A stretch of 64,000 nt of DNA, from NCBI GenBank assembly GCA_020073265.1, contig JAIQFN010000009.1, forward strand, positions 1-64,000. The letters are read 5' to 3'. The stretch comes from Terriglobia bacterium (lineage in GTDB: Bacteria > Acidobacteriota > Terriglobia > Bryobacterales > Bryobacteraceae). Position numbers and translations under genes: made by a program. Shown in pieces: positions 16,367 through 24,963 of the stretch. The notes beneath the pieces were generated by a model. The model searched no databases and had not been told where the DNA came from. It saw only the letters and a program-made list of their open reading frames with translations. Each line of letters begins with the position of its first letter. Within the stretch, counting starts at the first letter, position 1.

Positions 16367-17377
16367 CTAGCGGTAGGAAGCCAGGTGCGAATTGTTCATG
16401 AGGACCAGCAGCGACAGCAGAACGATCAGGCCGATGTACTGCGTGAGCGCGCCGTTGTCGTCTTCGGCCGGGTAATCGCGGCTGAAGAGGCGGTATAGCG
16501 CGCCCGCCGCGATCAGGAGCAGCATGGTTTCCTGCGTCATGACCCACATGGCCAGCGCCGCACCGAGGGCCATGCCGCGCTGCTTGCGGGTGAGCGCGCG
16601 GAAGCCGCGGCCGCCGTCGAGTTGCCAGACGGGAATCAAGTTGAACAGATTGAGCCACGCGCTGGTGTAAGCGATGGCGTGCCAGATGGGCTGCCCGGTC
16701 ACCAGGCCGCTGAGCCAGGCGACCATGGTGGCGCCGAGTCCCCAGATCGGACCGGCCAGCCCCACGCGCGCGTCCTGTCCGACATTGGCCGGGTACTGTT
16801 TCATACGCACCAGCGCGCCCACGAACGGAATGAACATGGGCGAGGTGGCGGCGATGCCATAGCGGCGCAGCGCGATGACGTGTCCCATTTCGTGCACGTA
16901 GATGGAAAGCACGAAACCGAGCGCAAATTTCCATCCGAAGATCTGCCAGTACACCGCGAAGAACAGCAGCATGCTCAAGAACGTGTTGAGCTTGGTGAGC
17001 CCGAGGAGGACCAGCTTGGCCTTGGTGAGGACCAGCAGCGCGATGGTTTTGAATTTCCACAACACCACGCCGACGGGGCCGAGTTTGGCGGCGCGCTTGG
17101 CCCAGACGCTCTTGCCGGAAAGCTGCAGATCGATGTTTTCGATGCGGGATTTGACGGTGCGGTACTCGCTCGATTCGGGAGGAAGGAGGGGCAGGGCTTT
17201 TTCCCAAGCCAGCCTGGCGCCGGGCCAGTCGCCGGCCTGTCCGGCCAGCCGGGCGTGTTGCGAAAGCGCCTCGAATTCATGCGCGTGCGTGAGGCGTCCG
17301 CACTTGGGGCAACTCAGCGCCTCAGGCGGCAGCGCGACGGCGCAGTTGGAGCACAGGCTGGAGACGGCTGGGAGCAC
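16367..17377 (-). CDS. M50-family (site-2) membrane metalloprotease with N-terminal zinc ribbon
   Basis: A 336-residue protein. A four-Cys ribbon (C9, C12, C23, C26) is followed by a TPR-like helical stretch, then a membrane domain with the catalytic HEMGH motif (H162, E163, H166) and the distal Asp in WQLDGGRGFRAL. This is the site-2 protease fold acting inside the membrane. Its substrate is unknown. It is 63 bases upstream of the response regulator and could be part of that operon, which would put a membrane protease, a two-component system and a beta-lactamase together, but the gap is long enough for an internal promoter. Confidence 0.85.
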   Translation of the reverse strand: MLPAVSSLCSNCAVALPPEALSCPKCGRLTHAHEFEALSQHARLAGQAGDWPGARLAWEKALPLLPPESSEYRTVKSRIENIDLQLSGKSVWAKRAAKLGPVGVVLWKFKTIALLVLTKAKLVLLGLTKLNTFLSMLLFFAVYWQIFGWKFALGFVLSIYVHEMGHVIALRRYGIAATSPMFIPFVGALVRMKQYPANVGQDARVGLAGPIWGLGATMVAWLSGLVTGQPIWHAIAYTSAWLNLFNLIPVWQLDGGRGFRALTRKQRGMALGAALAMWVMTQETMLLLIAAGALYRLFSRDYPAEDDNGALTQYIGLIVLLSLLVLMNNSHLASYR

Positions 17378-17710
17378 TACCTCTATTGTATCGACGCGAC
17401 GCGGTGGAACAAATCGGCGACGCAGGGTCCTTTGTCAAGCAACCCGGAGTCTGTGCATCGCTGGGAAGCGAATCGGCAGGCAATCGGAGCGACCGGCGCC
17501 GCGTGGCGGCAACTCGCCCGGGGCGTCGGTTGTCAATTCAAAAGATGGCGGGCCGGTCAGTATAGGTGTTGCCGGCCCCCTGGGGACGTCCACTCTCCAT
17601 TAGTTGTCTCGCGTAGGATCTGATTCTATCCACGCGTCGACCTCGGCCGCGAGACCATACGATTTCGAAAAGAACCGCTTCGGAAAGGCTGCGCGGCCAG
17701 GTCGATTACT
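17378..17710. other. Gene-free stretch
   Basis: About 330 bases between the M50 protease start and the 3' end of the VPEI mini-gene. It would contain the promoter for the protease operon on the minus strand. I see no RNA gene, strong hairpin or convincing small gene. A plus-strand open frame from 17604 to 17867 has atypical composition and is the shadow of the mini-gene. Confidence 0.5.
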
Positions 17711-17860
17711 TTACTTTTGGCGTCCGCGGATCATCAATAGCGCGCCTGACAGCAATGTCAAGGCACTCCCGGCGGATCCCGCGTTAATCTCGGGCACCGG
17801 GCACCCGAAAGCAAAGCTGGCGACGCCAACGAACATCAAAACGAAACCAACGGTCTTCAT
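17711..17860 (-). CDS. Short exported protein with VPEI ... RGR tail (PEP-CTERM-like)
   Basis: A 49-residue protein preceded by a perfect AGGAGG (bases 17870-17875, nine bases from the ATG). It has an N-terminal hydrophobic signal (KTVGFVLMFVGVASFAF), then VPEIN, then a hydrophobic helix LTLLSGALLMI and the basic end RGRQK. Pro-Glu, a transmembrane helix and Arg-rich terminus are the three parts of a PEP-CTERM sorting signal. Here almost nothing lies between signal peptide and sorting signal. It could be an exosortase-family substrate or a surface mini-protein. No exosortase is in the window. Confidence 0.65.
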   Translation of the reverse strand: MKTVGFVLMFVGVASFAFGCPVPEINAGSAGSALTLLSGALLMIRGRQK

Positions 17861-17960
17861 TTATTAGGTCCTCCTACAAACTGATCTGACTAGGAACGCC
17901 CCATACTTACACGCGTTCTGTGTATTTTCAAGATGTCGCCGTGTCATAACCGTACCGGAA

Positions 17961-18033
17961 GGTACCATCAGCTTCTCGATTGAGAGGGCAGCGAATTGGA
18001 TGGGAATTGACGTGGAGGCTGATGGCCGGTACC
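17961..18033. repeat. Imperfect inverted repeat upstream of the VPEI mini-gene
   Basis: The arms GGTACCATCAGC (17961-17972) and GCTGATGGCCGGTACC (18018-18033) are complementary except for a four-base insertion. They lie about 100-175 bases upstream of the mini-gene start, inside a 295-base gap. They could fold in the 5' leader or bind a dimeric regulator. No known riboswitch consensus was seen. Confidence 0.35.
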
Positions 18034-18155
18034 GCGCACGGGAAAGGTGCTCGCGCGTTGATGTTACATTCTAAACGAACATCGAGACAGTACTCCTGCA
18101 ACGCCGGATGAGTATTCCCTGGCGAAAAGAGAGGAACGGGTGTTGGATCACGCTA

Positions 18156-19253
18156 CTACTTTCGAGTTAGTACTGTTTTCCAGCCGGATGTCGTACGAAT
18201 GTAGTCAGCCAACGTTTCGGCAGCCAGCCGGTGGCCGGCCTGATTCCAATGTCCGTCTTTATCCAGGTGCATGAGCCGTCCGTTTCGCTCCTCGGCGTCG
18301 ATCCTGGCTGTCACCGCGTCCACGAAAGGGATGCGGTGCTCCTGGGCCAGTTTGCGCCAGGAGCTGTGGTAGGGTTCTGTCGAGAGACAGTCGAATCCCA
18401 GGATCGGAATCGATCCGGCGCGCTTCTGCATTCGGGTCAGGATCTGGCTGGTGATATCGACGGATTTTTTGAACAGGTCTTGCATTCGGCCGGCGATGAC
18501 TTCGTCGTAGGAATCACGATGCAGGTAGTAACGCGTGTGCAGCACGCGGAGCCGGTCGGAAACGATGCGAAGCAGTTGCGAGCGCTCGGTAGCGTAGGGC
18601 ATCCAGGGGCCGAAGCGCTCGTCGAAAGGCAGGGCGTTGACGACCTTGCGGCCGTCGAAATAGGGACGCACCAGGAAGACATTTTGCACGACGGCGCGGG
18701 CATCCAGCGCCAGGGAATTGTTCACGAAGTCGTTGACGCAGAACTGGCAGACGATCAGGTCGGGGCGGATCTGGTCCAGATACTGGTCGAGCACGATGGC
18801 CTCCTGCAGGGTGCCGTAGGCGGACATTCCGTAGGCGAAGATCTCGGCGTCGAGGAGCCGGCCCAGCAGGTCGTAGTAGGTTTCCCCGTTGGAAACGGCG
18901 TTTGCATAAGTGAAGGAATCGCCGATCACGAAGATTTTCTTGCGGGTGGTGTTTAGCTGGCCGAAAGTCCGGAACCCGTCGCGGCCTTGCGAATAGTGGA
19001 CGTGCGAGAGCTTCCCGTCGGGCAAGGTCACGTCGTATTCGGCGTGGTAGTTGGCGGCCGGTTTCCAGCCGAGCACCGGATCCAGTTCTATGCCTTTAAT
19101 CAACGGGCGTCCGGTTCGGATCAATGACTCGCCATAGCGCACGCTGAAGTATATGCGGGCCAGCGCTTCGCCGGCGCACAGCAGAAGGGCGATGCTCAGC
19201 AGGGCCAGTCCCAGGCCGGCTGCCAAGTTCCAAAGTCTGGTTGCCAGTTTCAC
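18156..19253 (-). CDS. Membrane-anchored SGNH/GDSL hydrolase
   Basis: A 365-residue protein with an N-terminal membrane helix (about 12-32). The SGNH fold starts with block I GDSFTYAN (Ser113), has block III around CVNDFVNN and block V in DGHWNQAGH. This is the layout of AlgX/DltD-like or acyl/acetyl-esterase SGNH proteins found in the envelope, where they remove or transfer acetyl groups on polysaccharides. The exact substrate is unknown. Its ATG overlaps the mutS2 stop (ATGA at 19250-19253), so it is coupled to mutS2 although no functional link is obvious. Confidence 0.8.
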   Translation of the reverse strand: MKLATRLWNLAAGLGLALLSIALLLCAGEALARIYFSVRYGESLIRTGRPLIKGIELDPVLGWKPAANYHAEYDVTLPDGKLSHVHYSQGRDGFRTFGQLNTTRKKIFVIGDSFTYANAVSNGETYYDLLGRLLDAEIFAYGMSAYGTLQEAIVLDQYLDQIRPDLIVCQFCVNDFVNNSLALDARAVVQNVFLVRPYFDGRKVVNALPFDERFGPWMPYATERSQLLRIVSDRLRVLHTRYYLHRDSYDEVIAGRMQDLFKKSVDITSQILTRMQKRAGSIPILGFDCLSTEPYHSSWRKLAQEHRIPFVDAVTARIDAEERNGRLMHLDKDGHWNQAGHRLAAETLADYIRTTSGWKTVLTRK

Positions 19254-21655
19254 TTCAGCTCGACCACGGTGGCGCCGGTGCCGCCTTCGCTGGGTGGGGC
19301 CGGATAGAACTTCTCGACGTGCGGGTTGGTGGCCAGCAGCTCCGCGATGGCCCTGCGAAGAATGCCCATGCCGTGCCCATGCACGATGCGCACGCGGTCC
19401 ACCGACGCCATGCTGGCGGTGTCCAGAAATTTATCCACGTTCTGGCAGGCTTCCTCGGCGCGCTGGCCGATGACGTTGATCTCGCGGTAAGACACGTCCC
19501 ATTTCGGGCCGGATTCGAACGAGACGTTCTTGGGCAGACGCGCGCTTTCGGGCGTGGCGGGGAGCACTTCTTCGACATCCTCGACCGAGACCTGCATCTT
19601 CATCAGTCCGGCATCCACTTCGAGCAGATCGCCGGGCAGCTTGCGGCGCACGCGGGCCGGTTCACGCACGCCTTTCAAGCGCACTCGGACGCCTTCCTGG
19701 ATAACCAGCGGCGGTTTGTCGGCTGAGGTTCCGCCGAAAACGCTGGCCCGCGCTTTTTGTTCGAATTCGCGTTTGGCTTTCGCCACGCGGAGGCCGGCCT
19801 GCTCGGCGGCTTTGCGCTGCTCGGCGCTTTCCTGGATTTTCCGGATGGTGGCTTGGGATTCTGCTTCGAACTCCGCGAGCGCTGCTTGGAGGCGCTCCTC
19901 CATCTCCTTGAACTTCACGGCCTCGCGGCGCTCCGATTCCTTGGCGACGGACTGCTCGCGCGCGGCCAGCGCTTCGGTCTGGCGGCGCAACTCGGCTTCG
20001 GTCTGTGCCAGCCGGTCCAGGCGCTGGTGCAATTCGGCCAGGAATCGAGCGACGTCGCGCTCTTGTCCGGACATCCTCTGGCGGGCGCGTTCGATCAGCT
20101 CCGGCGAGAGTCCGAGGCGGCTGGCAATCTCCAGTCCAGCCGACTTGCCGGGCGCTCCCAGGCGCAGAAGGTAGGTGGGATCGAGGGTCTGCTCGTCGAA
20201 TCCCATGGACGCGTTGACCACGCCTTGGGTAGTGGCGCCGTATACTTTCAACGCCACCAGGTGCGTGGAGGCCAGAGTGAACGCGCCGTTGGAGCGGAAC
20301 GATTCCAGGATGGAGACTCCCAGCGCGCCGCCCTCTTCCGGGTCCGTGGCGCGGCCCAGCTCATCCAGGAGCACCAGCGATTGCGGCGTCACCGCCAGCA
20401 GCATCTCGCGCACGTGGGCGATGTGAGCGGAGAAACTGCTGAGGCTTTCCTGGATGGATTGCTGGTCGCCGATGTCCGCCAGAACCTGCTCGAAGACCGG
20501 AAACTCGGCATCGGAGGCCGGCACCGGCAGCGCGGCTTGCGCCATCAAGGCCAGCAATCCGGTGGTTTTCATCGACACCGTCTTGCCGCCGGTATTGGGT
20601 CCGCTGATGAGCAGGGTGCGAAGCGCTTCGTCGAGCTCCAGCGAGATGGGGACGATGGGTTTCTTCTGCCGCCGCAAAACATCTTCGAGCAAAGGGTGGC
20701 GGGCTTGCCGGAGGATCAGCCGGCGCGCGGACTCCGGGCTGAAGCGTGGGATGGTGCAGTCGAAATCGCGCGCGAATTCAGCCTTGGCGAAGAGCAGCTC
20801 GAGCCGGGCGAGTGCTTCGACGGTGGCCTGGATCTCGGCGGCGTGGGCGCGCAGCAGCTCGGTCAGCTCGCGCAGAATGCGGTGCACTTCGCGCAGCTCT
20901 TCCTCGCGCAGCCGGACCAGCTCGTTGTTGAGGTCGATGGTCTCGAGCGGTTCGACGAACAAGGTGTGGCCGCTGCCGCTCGCGCCGTGAATCACGCCGT
21001 ACACCTTGCGTTGCTGGCCGGCGACCACCGGCACTACAAAGCGATCGTTCCGCAGGGTGATGAACTCCTCCTGCAGCGTTCCGTCGTCGCGGTGCGTGCG
21101 GAGAAAGCGTTCCAGCGAGACCTGGATCTGCTTCTGCTGCCGCTCGATATCGCGGCGCAGCCGGTTGAGGGCCACGCTGGCGTCGTCGGCGATGGAAGCA
21201 TCGGGAAGAATCTTGCCACGCAATTCGCGCAACATCGCGCGCGGGTCGGCCAGGGCGGCGGAGTGTGAGGCGAGGCGTGCGTACTTCGGCGCGGCGACGT
21301 TGAGCACGGATCGAATTTCGCCGGCCTGTTCCAGCAGCCGGGTCAGGTCGAGAATCTGCTGGGCTTCCAAAGCGGCGCCCTCGATCCGCAGCAGGGGCAG
21401 GGCCAGGGATACGTCGGGAATGGCATCGAAATGGACGCGAATGGCAGCGCCTCGACCGGCGGCCTGCGGCTGATGCGAAGCGTCCAGGTAGGCGATCGCC
21501 TCGGCTACGTCGGCCAGGGCGTTTTCGAGAGCGGCCCGATCGGAATTGGGGGCTAGCTTCTCGAGTTCGTCCTTGCCCAGCGGGCCGCGGACATACCGGC
21601 CGATCAAGCGGCGCAGCGATTCGAATTCAAGCAGGTCAGGGCTGAAGTTTTGCAA
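19250..21655 (-). CDS. mutS2: MutS2 family protein (Smr-domain nuclease/ribosome rescue ATPase)
   Basis: An 801-residue protein with MutS-like core and clamp, then an ATPase with Walker A GPNTGGKTVSMKT and a Walker B-type LLDELGRATDPEEG. A long coiled coil (about 510-640, rich in Glu, Arg and Ala), a KOW-like segment and a C-terminal Smr domain (DRVRIVHGHGMGILRRAI) follow. MutS2 lacks the mismatch-recognition domain. It has been linked to suppressing recombination and, in Bacillus, to splitting collided ribosomes. The start overlaps the NUDIX gene by 20 bases. Confidence 0.93.
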   Translation of the reverse strand: MQNFSPDLLEFESLRRLIGRYVRGPLGKDELEKLAPNSDRAALENALADVAEAIAYLDASHQPQAAGRGAAIRVHFDAIPDVSLALPLLRIEGAALEAQQILDLTRLLEQAGEIRSVLNVAAPKYARLASHSAALADPRAMLRELRGKILPDASIADDASVALNRLRRDIERQQKQIQVSLERFLRTHRDDGTLQEEFITLRNDRFVVPVVAGQQRKVYGVIHGASGSGHTLFVEPLETIDLNNELVRLREEELREVHRILRELTELLRAHAAEIQATVEALARLELLFAKAEFARDFDCTIPRFSPESARRLILRQARHPLLEDVLRRQKKPIVPISLELDEALRTLLISGPNTGGKTVSMKTTGLLALMAQAALPVPASDAEFPVFEQVLADIGDQQSIQESLSSFSAHIAHVREMLLAVTPQSLVLLDELGRATDPEEGGALGVSILESFRSNGAFTLASTHLVALKVYGATTQGVVNASMGFDEQTLDPTYLLRLGAPGKSAGLEIASRLGLSPELIERARQRMSGQERDVARFLAELHQRLDRLAQTEAELRRQTEALAAREQSVAKESERREAVKFKEMEERLQAALAEFEAESQATIRKIQESAEQRKAAEQAGLRVAKAKREFEQKARASVFGGTSADKPPLVIQEGVRVRLKGVREPARVRRKLPGDLLEVDAGLMKMQVSVEDVEEVLPATPESARLPKNVSFESGPKWDVSYREINVIGQRAEEACQNVDKFLDTASMASVDRVRIVHGHGMGILRRAIAELLATNPHVEKFYPAPPSEGGTGATVVELK

Positions 21656-22085
21656 AGGCTCTCTCGACCACGCCCAGCGTGCCTTCCGTAAGACGATAAT
21701 CGCGGAGGCTCTGTTCCGAGACCCAGGCGGCGCGGCTCACGTCGCTCGCGGCTTCGAGGTGTCCACCCACGGGACGGCACACATAGTCGATCAGGACATA
21801 GTGGTACTCAGGCCGGCCTTCGGCGTCGGGCATGATCCGCTCGAAGACTTCGAAGATGGAAAGCGGTTCGACTTCGAGGCCGGTCTCTTCCAGCACTTCG
21901 CGGCTAATCCCCTCTTCGAGCTTTTCGCCGGTCTCGAGGATCCCGCCCGGCAGGGACCAGTAGCCCTTCAGCGGCTCCTTGCCGCGCTCCACTAGCAGGA
22001 TGTTTCGCCCATCGAAAATCAGCGCGCCGACGCCCAGGAACGGGCGCGAAGGATAGCGGCGATCATCTTCACTAATACTGGACAC
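21636..22085 (-). CDS. NUDIX hydrolase
   Basis: A 149-residue protein with a complete Nudix box, GGILETGEKLEEGISREVLEE, which supplies the metal-binding REVLEE helix. The family hydrolyses a nucleoside diphosphate linked to another moiety. The particular substrate cannot be read from the sequence, although the family resembles ADP-ribose/8-oxo-dGTP type members. It overlaps SMP-30 upstream (14 bases) and mutS2 downstream (20 bases), so these genes are tightly coupled. Confidence 0.88.
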   Translation of the reverse strand: MSSISEDDRRYPSRPFLGVGALIFDGRNILLVERGKEPLKGYWSLPGGILETGEKLEEGISREVLEETGLEVEPLSIFEVFERIMPDAEGRPEYHYVLIDYVCRPVGGHLEAASDVSRAAWVSEQSLRDYRLTEGTLGVVERAFAKLQP

Positions 22086-22938
22086 TGCCCTTCACATTCA
22101 GGTGCACGCGATAGACCGAGGTCCGCGCGGTGACGTACAGCGACTGGAGGTCCTCGCCGCCGAACTCGCAGTTGGACGGCGTCTCGGCGAACGTGATCGA
22201 TGCGAGCGACTTGCCTTCCGGCGTGTAGACTTCAAGCTTGCCGGCGGCCACGTAGAGATTGCCTTTCTCGTCTGTGCGGATGCCGTCCGGCACACCCGGG
22301 ATGCCGGAAACCAGGACGCGCTCGTTGGACGCCGAGCCTTTGTGATCCAGATCGTAGGCGCGGATGTCGCGCTGGTCGGAATTGGCGACATAGAGCGTGC
22401 GGCCGTTGGGCGAAAGAGCGACGCCGTTGGGGCGGCCCTTGGGCTTGGCGATCAACTCCAACTCGCCGCGCGGCGAAAGATGATACACGCCGTAAAAATC
22501 CAGATCCTGCGTGTCCTGCTGATTTCCGAAGGCCGGATCGGTGAAATAGATCTGACCGTCCTTGCGGACCGCGATATCGTTGGGCGCGTTGAGCCGCTTG
22601 CCTTCGTAGCGCTCGGCGAGGACGTCGATCTTGCCTTTCTTGTCGGTGCGCGTGACGCGGCGGGTGTGTGTTTCGCAGGTGTACAAGCGGCCTAGCGCGT
22701 CGAACGCGTTGCCCATCGCGCCGTTGGATTTTTCGCGGAAAAGCGCGGCTTTCTCGGGCGGCTTCAGCTCGAGGAGTTTATTGGCGGGGACGTCGCTGAA
22801 GATCAGGTAGCCGTCGCGCGACCAGGCCGGGCCTTCGGTGAAGAGGTAGCCGGTGGCGACCTTGTCGATCTGGACGCCGGCGAAGTCCTGAGACCAGGCG
22901 CTCAGGGCAAGCAGCAGGATCGGGAGTGCGAGCCTCAC
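22072..22938 (-). CDS. Secreted SMP-30/gluconolactonase-like beta-propeller
   Basis: A 288-residue protein with a short signal peptide (LALPILLLALSAWS). It is a six-bladed propeller of the SMP-30/gluconolactonase family: FTEGPAWSRDGYLIFSD at the first blade (metal-binding Glu), RLNAPNDIAVRKDGQIYFTDP with the conserved Asn-Asp pair, and PDGIRTDEKGNLYVA at the last metal site. Members are Ca/Zn-dependent lactonases. I chose GTG at 22938 because it gives a standard signal peptide; the longer open frame upstream overlaps the antitoxin region on the other strand. Confidence 0.85.
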   Translation of the reverse strand: MRLALPILLLALSAWSQDFAGVQIDKVATGYLFTEGPAWSRDGYLIFSDVPANKLLELKPPEKAALFREKSNGAMGNAFDALGRLYTCETHTRRVTRTDKKGKIDVLAERYEGKRLNAPNDIAVRKDGQIYFTDPAFGNQQDTQDLDFYGVYHLSPRGELELIAKPKGRPNGVALSPNGRTLYVANSDQRDIRAYDLDHKGSASNERVLVSGIPGVPDGIRTDEKGNLYVAAGKLEVYTPEGKSLASITFAETPSNCEFGGEDLQSLYVTARTSVYRVHLNVKGSVQY

Positions 22939-23020
22939 TAATCGATCAGGGTAGCAGAGCGCGCGCGGCGGGCTGCGTGCGGGGGGCGCTGGGTTTCGCG
23001 GTGTGTTACAATCGTGGCAA

Positions 23021-23230
23021 ATGGGTAACACATTCACGGTCCGGCTCCCGGAGAACCTCGCTCGGTGGCTGGATGACGCCGCGCGCAAATCTGGCGTGTC
23101 TCGTGGACACATCGTCCGGATCGAACTCGAGAGAGCCCGCAAGGCTTCGAAACGACCGTTTCTTCGTCTGGCAGGCGCTGTGTCGGGTCCCTCGGACCTC
23201 TCGACGCGCAAAGGCTTTTCGCGAAAATGA
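23021..23230 (+). CDS. Ribbon-helix-helix antitoxin (CopG/VapB-like)
   Basis: A 69-residue protein. The N terminus NTFTVRLPENLARWLDDAARKSGVSRGHIVRIELERA has the strand-helix-helix pattern of RHH DNA-binding proteins, followed by a flexible C-terminal tail that would wrap the toxin. The ATG at 23021 is used rather than the upstream 23003 start. The stop overlaps the start of the PIN gene (ATGA), typical of toxin-antitoxin operons. It likely represses its own promoter just upstream. Confidence 0.82.
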   Translation: MGNTFTVRLPENLARWLDDAARKSGVSRGHIVRIELERARKASKRPFLRLAGAVSGPSDLSTRKGFSRK

Positions 23231-23634
23231 ATGCCATCGCGGACACTGGTTTCCTGGTGGCATTCGGGAATCGTAGAGACCGCTATCACGCTTGGGCCGT
23301 GGAAATCGGGCAACATGTGCAAGAACCCCTGTTGACCTGCGAAGCCGTGCTGGCAGAGACTGCGTTTCATCTGGGCAGCGCCGCGCTCGCCCTGGAGTTC
23401 GTACGCGAAGGACTGGTCCGTCCCGCGTTGCTCGTTGCTGACCACATTCCGCGGCTTGCCGAACTGGCAGCGCGTTACGCCGACCGTAAGCCCGATCTGG
23501 CGGATCTGTGTCTGATCAGGCTCAGCGAACTACATCCCAAGTTGCCGGTGATCACGACGGACTTAGGTGACTTCAGGATTTACCGCCGGGGGCGTCGCGA
23601 CGCGATTCCGCTGATTCATCCGCCGGAGACTTAG
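23227..23634 (+). CDS. PIN-domain toxin (VapC-like ribonuclease)
   Basis: A 135-residue PIN protein with the acidic active site spread as in VapC: Asp in AIADTGFL near the N terminus, Glu in CEAVLAET, Asp in RKPDLADLCLI and Asp in VITTDLGDF. It would cleave RNA in the cytoplasm unless bound by the RHH antitoxin encoded immediately upstream. Length and residues look complete, so the pair is probably functional. Confidence 0.87.
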   Translation: MNAIADTGFLVAFGNRRDRYHAWAVEIGQHVQEPLLTCEAVLAETAFHLGSAALALEFVREGLVRPALLVADHIPRLAELAARYADRKPDLADLCLIRLSELHPKLPVITTDLGDFRIYRRGRRDAIPLIHPPET

Positions 23635-23650
23635 ATCATCGCGCTTCGTA

Positions 23651-24094
23651 CTACACGCCGATGTCTTCATTCCACAAGTCGGGGTTGGCTTGGATGAAAT
23701 CCGTCATGAGCTGGATGCATTCGGGGTCCTGCACAACCTCTACCTGGACGCCCTGGCTGCGCATGTAGTCTTCGGCTCCGAGGAAGGTCTGGTTTTCACC
23801 GACCACCACGCGAGGAATTTTGTACAGCACGATGGCGCCGCTGCACATCGGACACGGCGAAAGCGTGGAATAAATGGTGCTGTTGCGGTAGACCTTGGCC
23901 GGAAGGCGGCCCGCGTTGCGGAGGCAGTTCATTTCACCGTGGTCGATGGCGCTGCCGGTCTGGACGCGGCAGTTGTGGCCCCGGCCGATGATCCGGCCTT
24001 CGTGCACCAGCACCGAGCCAATCGGAATGCCTCCCTCGGCGAGGCTCTTCCTGGCTTGTTCGATGGCCGCTTGCAGATAGAGATCCTTCGTCAT
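23651..24094 (-). CDS. Cytosine/nucleoside deaminase resembling yeast Fcy1
   Basis: A 147-residue CDA-fold deaminase. Zinc ligands and proton shuttle are H52-G-E54 and C81-P-M-C84. The match to fungal cytosine deaminase is unusually close for a bacterium: GGIPIG, GRGHNCR, GSAIDHGE, LPAKVYRNSTIYSTLSPC, PRVVVGEN, and the C-terminal WNEDIG that in yeast Fcy1 (WFEDIG) closes the active site. Bacterial CodA belongs to a different fold. The likely reaction is cytosine to uracil plus ammonia, but other (deoxy)nucleobase substrates are possible. The ATG at 24094 follows an AGGAGCC. Confidence 0.85.
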   Translation of the reverse strand: MTKDLYLQAAIEQARKSLAEGGIPIGSVLVHEGRIIGRGHNCRVQTGSAIDHGEMNCLRNAGRLPAKVYRNSTIYSTLSPCPMCSGAIVLYKIPRVVVGENQTFLGAEDYMRSQGVQVEVVQDPECIQLMTDFIQANPDLWNEDIGV

Positions 24095-24202
24095 GACCGG
24101 CTCCTTTGCTCCTGGCTGCCGCGGGAACGCCTCACACGACGTTATGCTAGCAGCCTTGCCGCCACGGGAACTTTCGAGCGTGCTATTCGTAGTTCTATTC
24201 GC

Positions 24203-24715
24203 GTGAGACGAGCATTCGCAATTCTTGGCAGCGTGGTCTTTTTCGTGATCGCTCCCTGCGTGGTTGCCGGGCTGGTGCCGTATTGGATCTCGGATTGGCG
24301 TTTTGAGCCGCTCGGGATGGCTTGGCTTCCGCTGCGGGTCCTGGGAGGTATCCTGGTGGCCGCGGGCGTCATCGTTTTGCTGGATTCGTTCGTGCGATTC
24401 GCGCTCCAGGGACTCGGAACGCCGGCGCCGATCTTTCCGACGCGCCACCTGGTTGTCAGCGGCTGGTATCGGTATGTTCGAAATCCGATGTACGTCGCGG
24501 TGTTGTCCATTGTCCTCGGACAAGGCCTGCTGTTTGGGAATGTGCGCGTGCTGGGGTACGGCGCGCTGGTGTGGCTGGGATTCCACTTGTTCGTGCTGGC
24601 GTACGAGGAGCCGATGCTGCGCGCGACGTTCGAATCCGAGTATGAAAACTTTCGAGCCGGCGTGCCGCGCTGGATTCCCCGATTCACTCCGTGGGGCGCT
24701 GAGCCACGCGGCTGA
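24203..24715 (+). CDS. Isoprenylcysteine carboxyl methyltransferase family membrane protein
   Basis: A 170-residue protein with four hydrophobic helices and the conserved C-terminal SAM-binding region: GWYRYVRNPMYVAVL, then YEEPMLRATFESEYENFRAGVPRWIP. This is the ICMT/PEMT-like layout (RxPxYxG-type plus EE..L). Bacterial members methylate varied lipids or small thiols, so the substrate is open. GTG at 24203 (VRRAFAIL) is the best start, since the longer frame upstream lies over the deaminase gene on the other strand. Confidence 0.78.
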   Translation: MRRAFAILGSVVFFVIAPCVVAGLVPYWISDWRFEPLGMAWLPLRVLGGILVAAGVIVLLDSFVRFALQGLGTPAPIFPTRHLVVSGWYRYVRNPMYVAVLSIVLGQGLLFGNVRVLGYGALVWLGFHLFVLAYEEPMLRATFESEYENFRAGVPRWIPRFTPWGAEPRG

Positions 24716-24963
24716 ATTCGAGAAATTCAACTTACTCGACGTTTCCGCATCGCTAGTCCTACTCACTAAGGTTTACTAAGTGGAATTGCCGAGCGCTCGT
24801 AAGTCGCGAATTACGAGGGCTGCCAAAGTGTCGCGCGCCGACGGGACATTGTGGCGCATCGGGCGCCCCTGGCAAGCTCCTGACACCTGTGAAATCAGGC
24901 TCTTGCGCGCTTGTTCCGGATGGTCCAGAGCGTGCTTTCTCCAAGGCCGAGGACTAACTCCCC

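Noticed and set aside
17604-17867. Plus-strand open frame of 87 codons
   Set aside because: It overlaps the mini-gene with the perfect AGGAGG on the other strand and has no ribosome site or recognisable domain.
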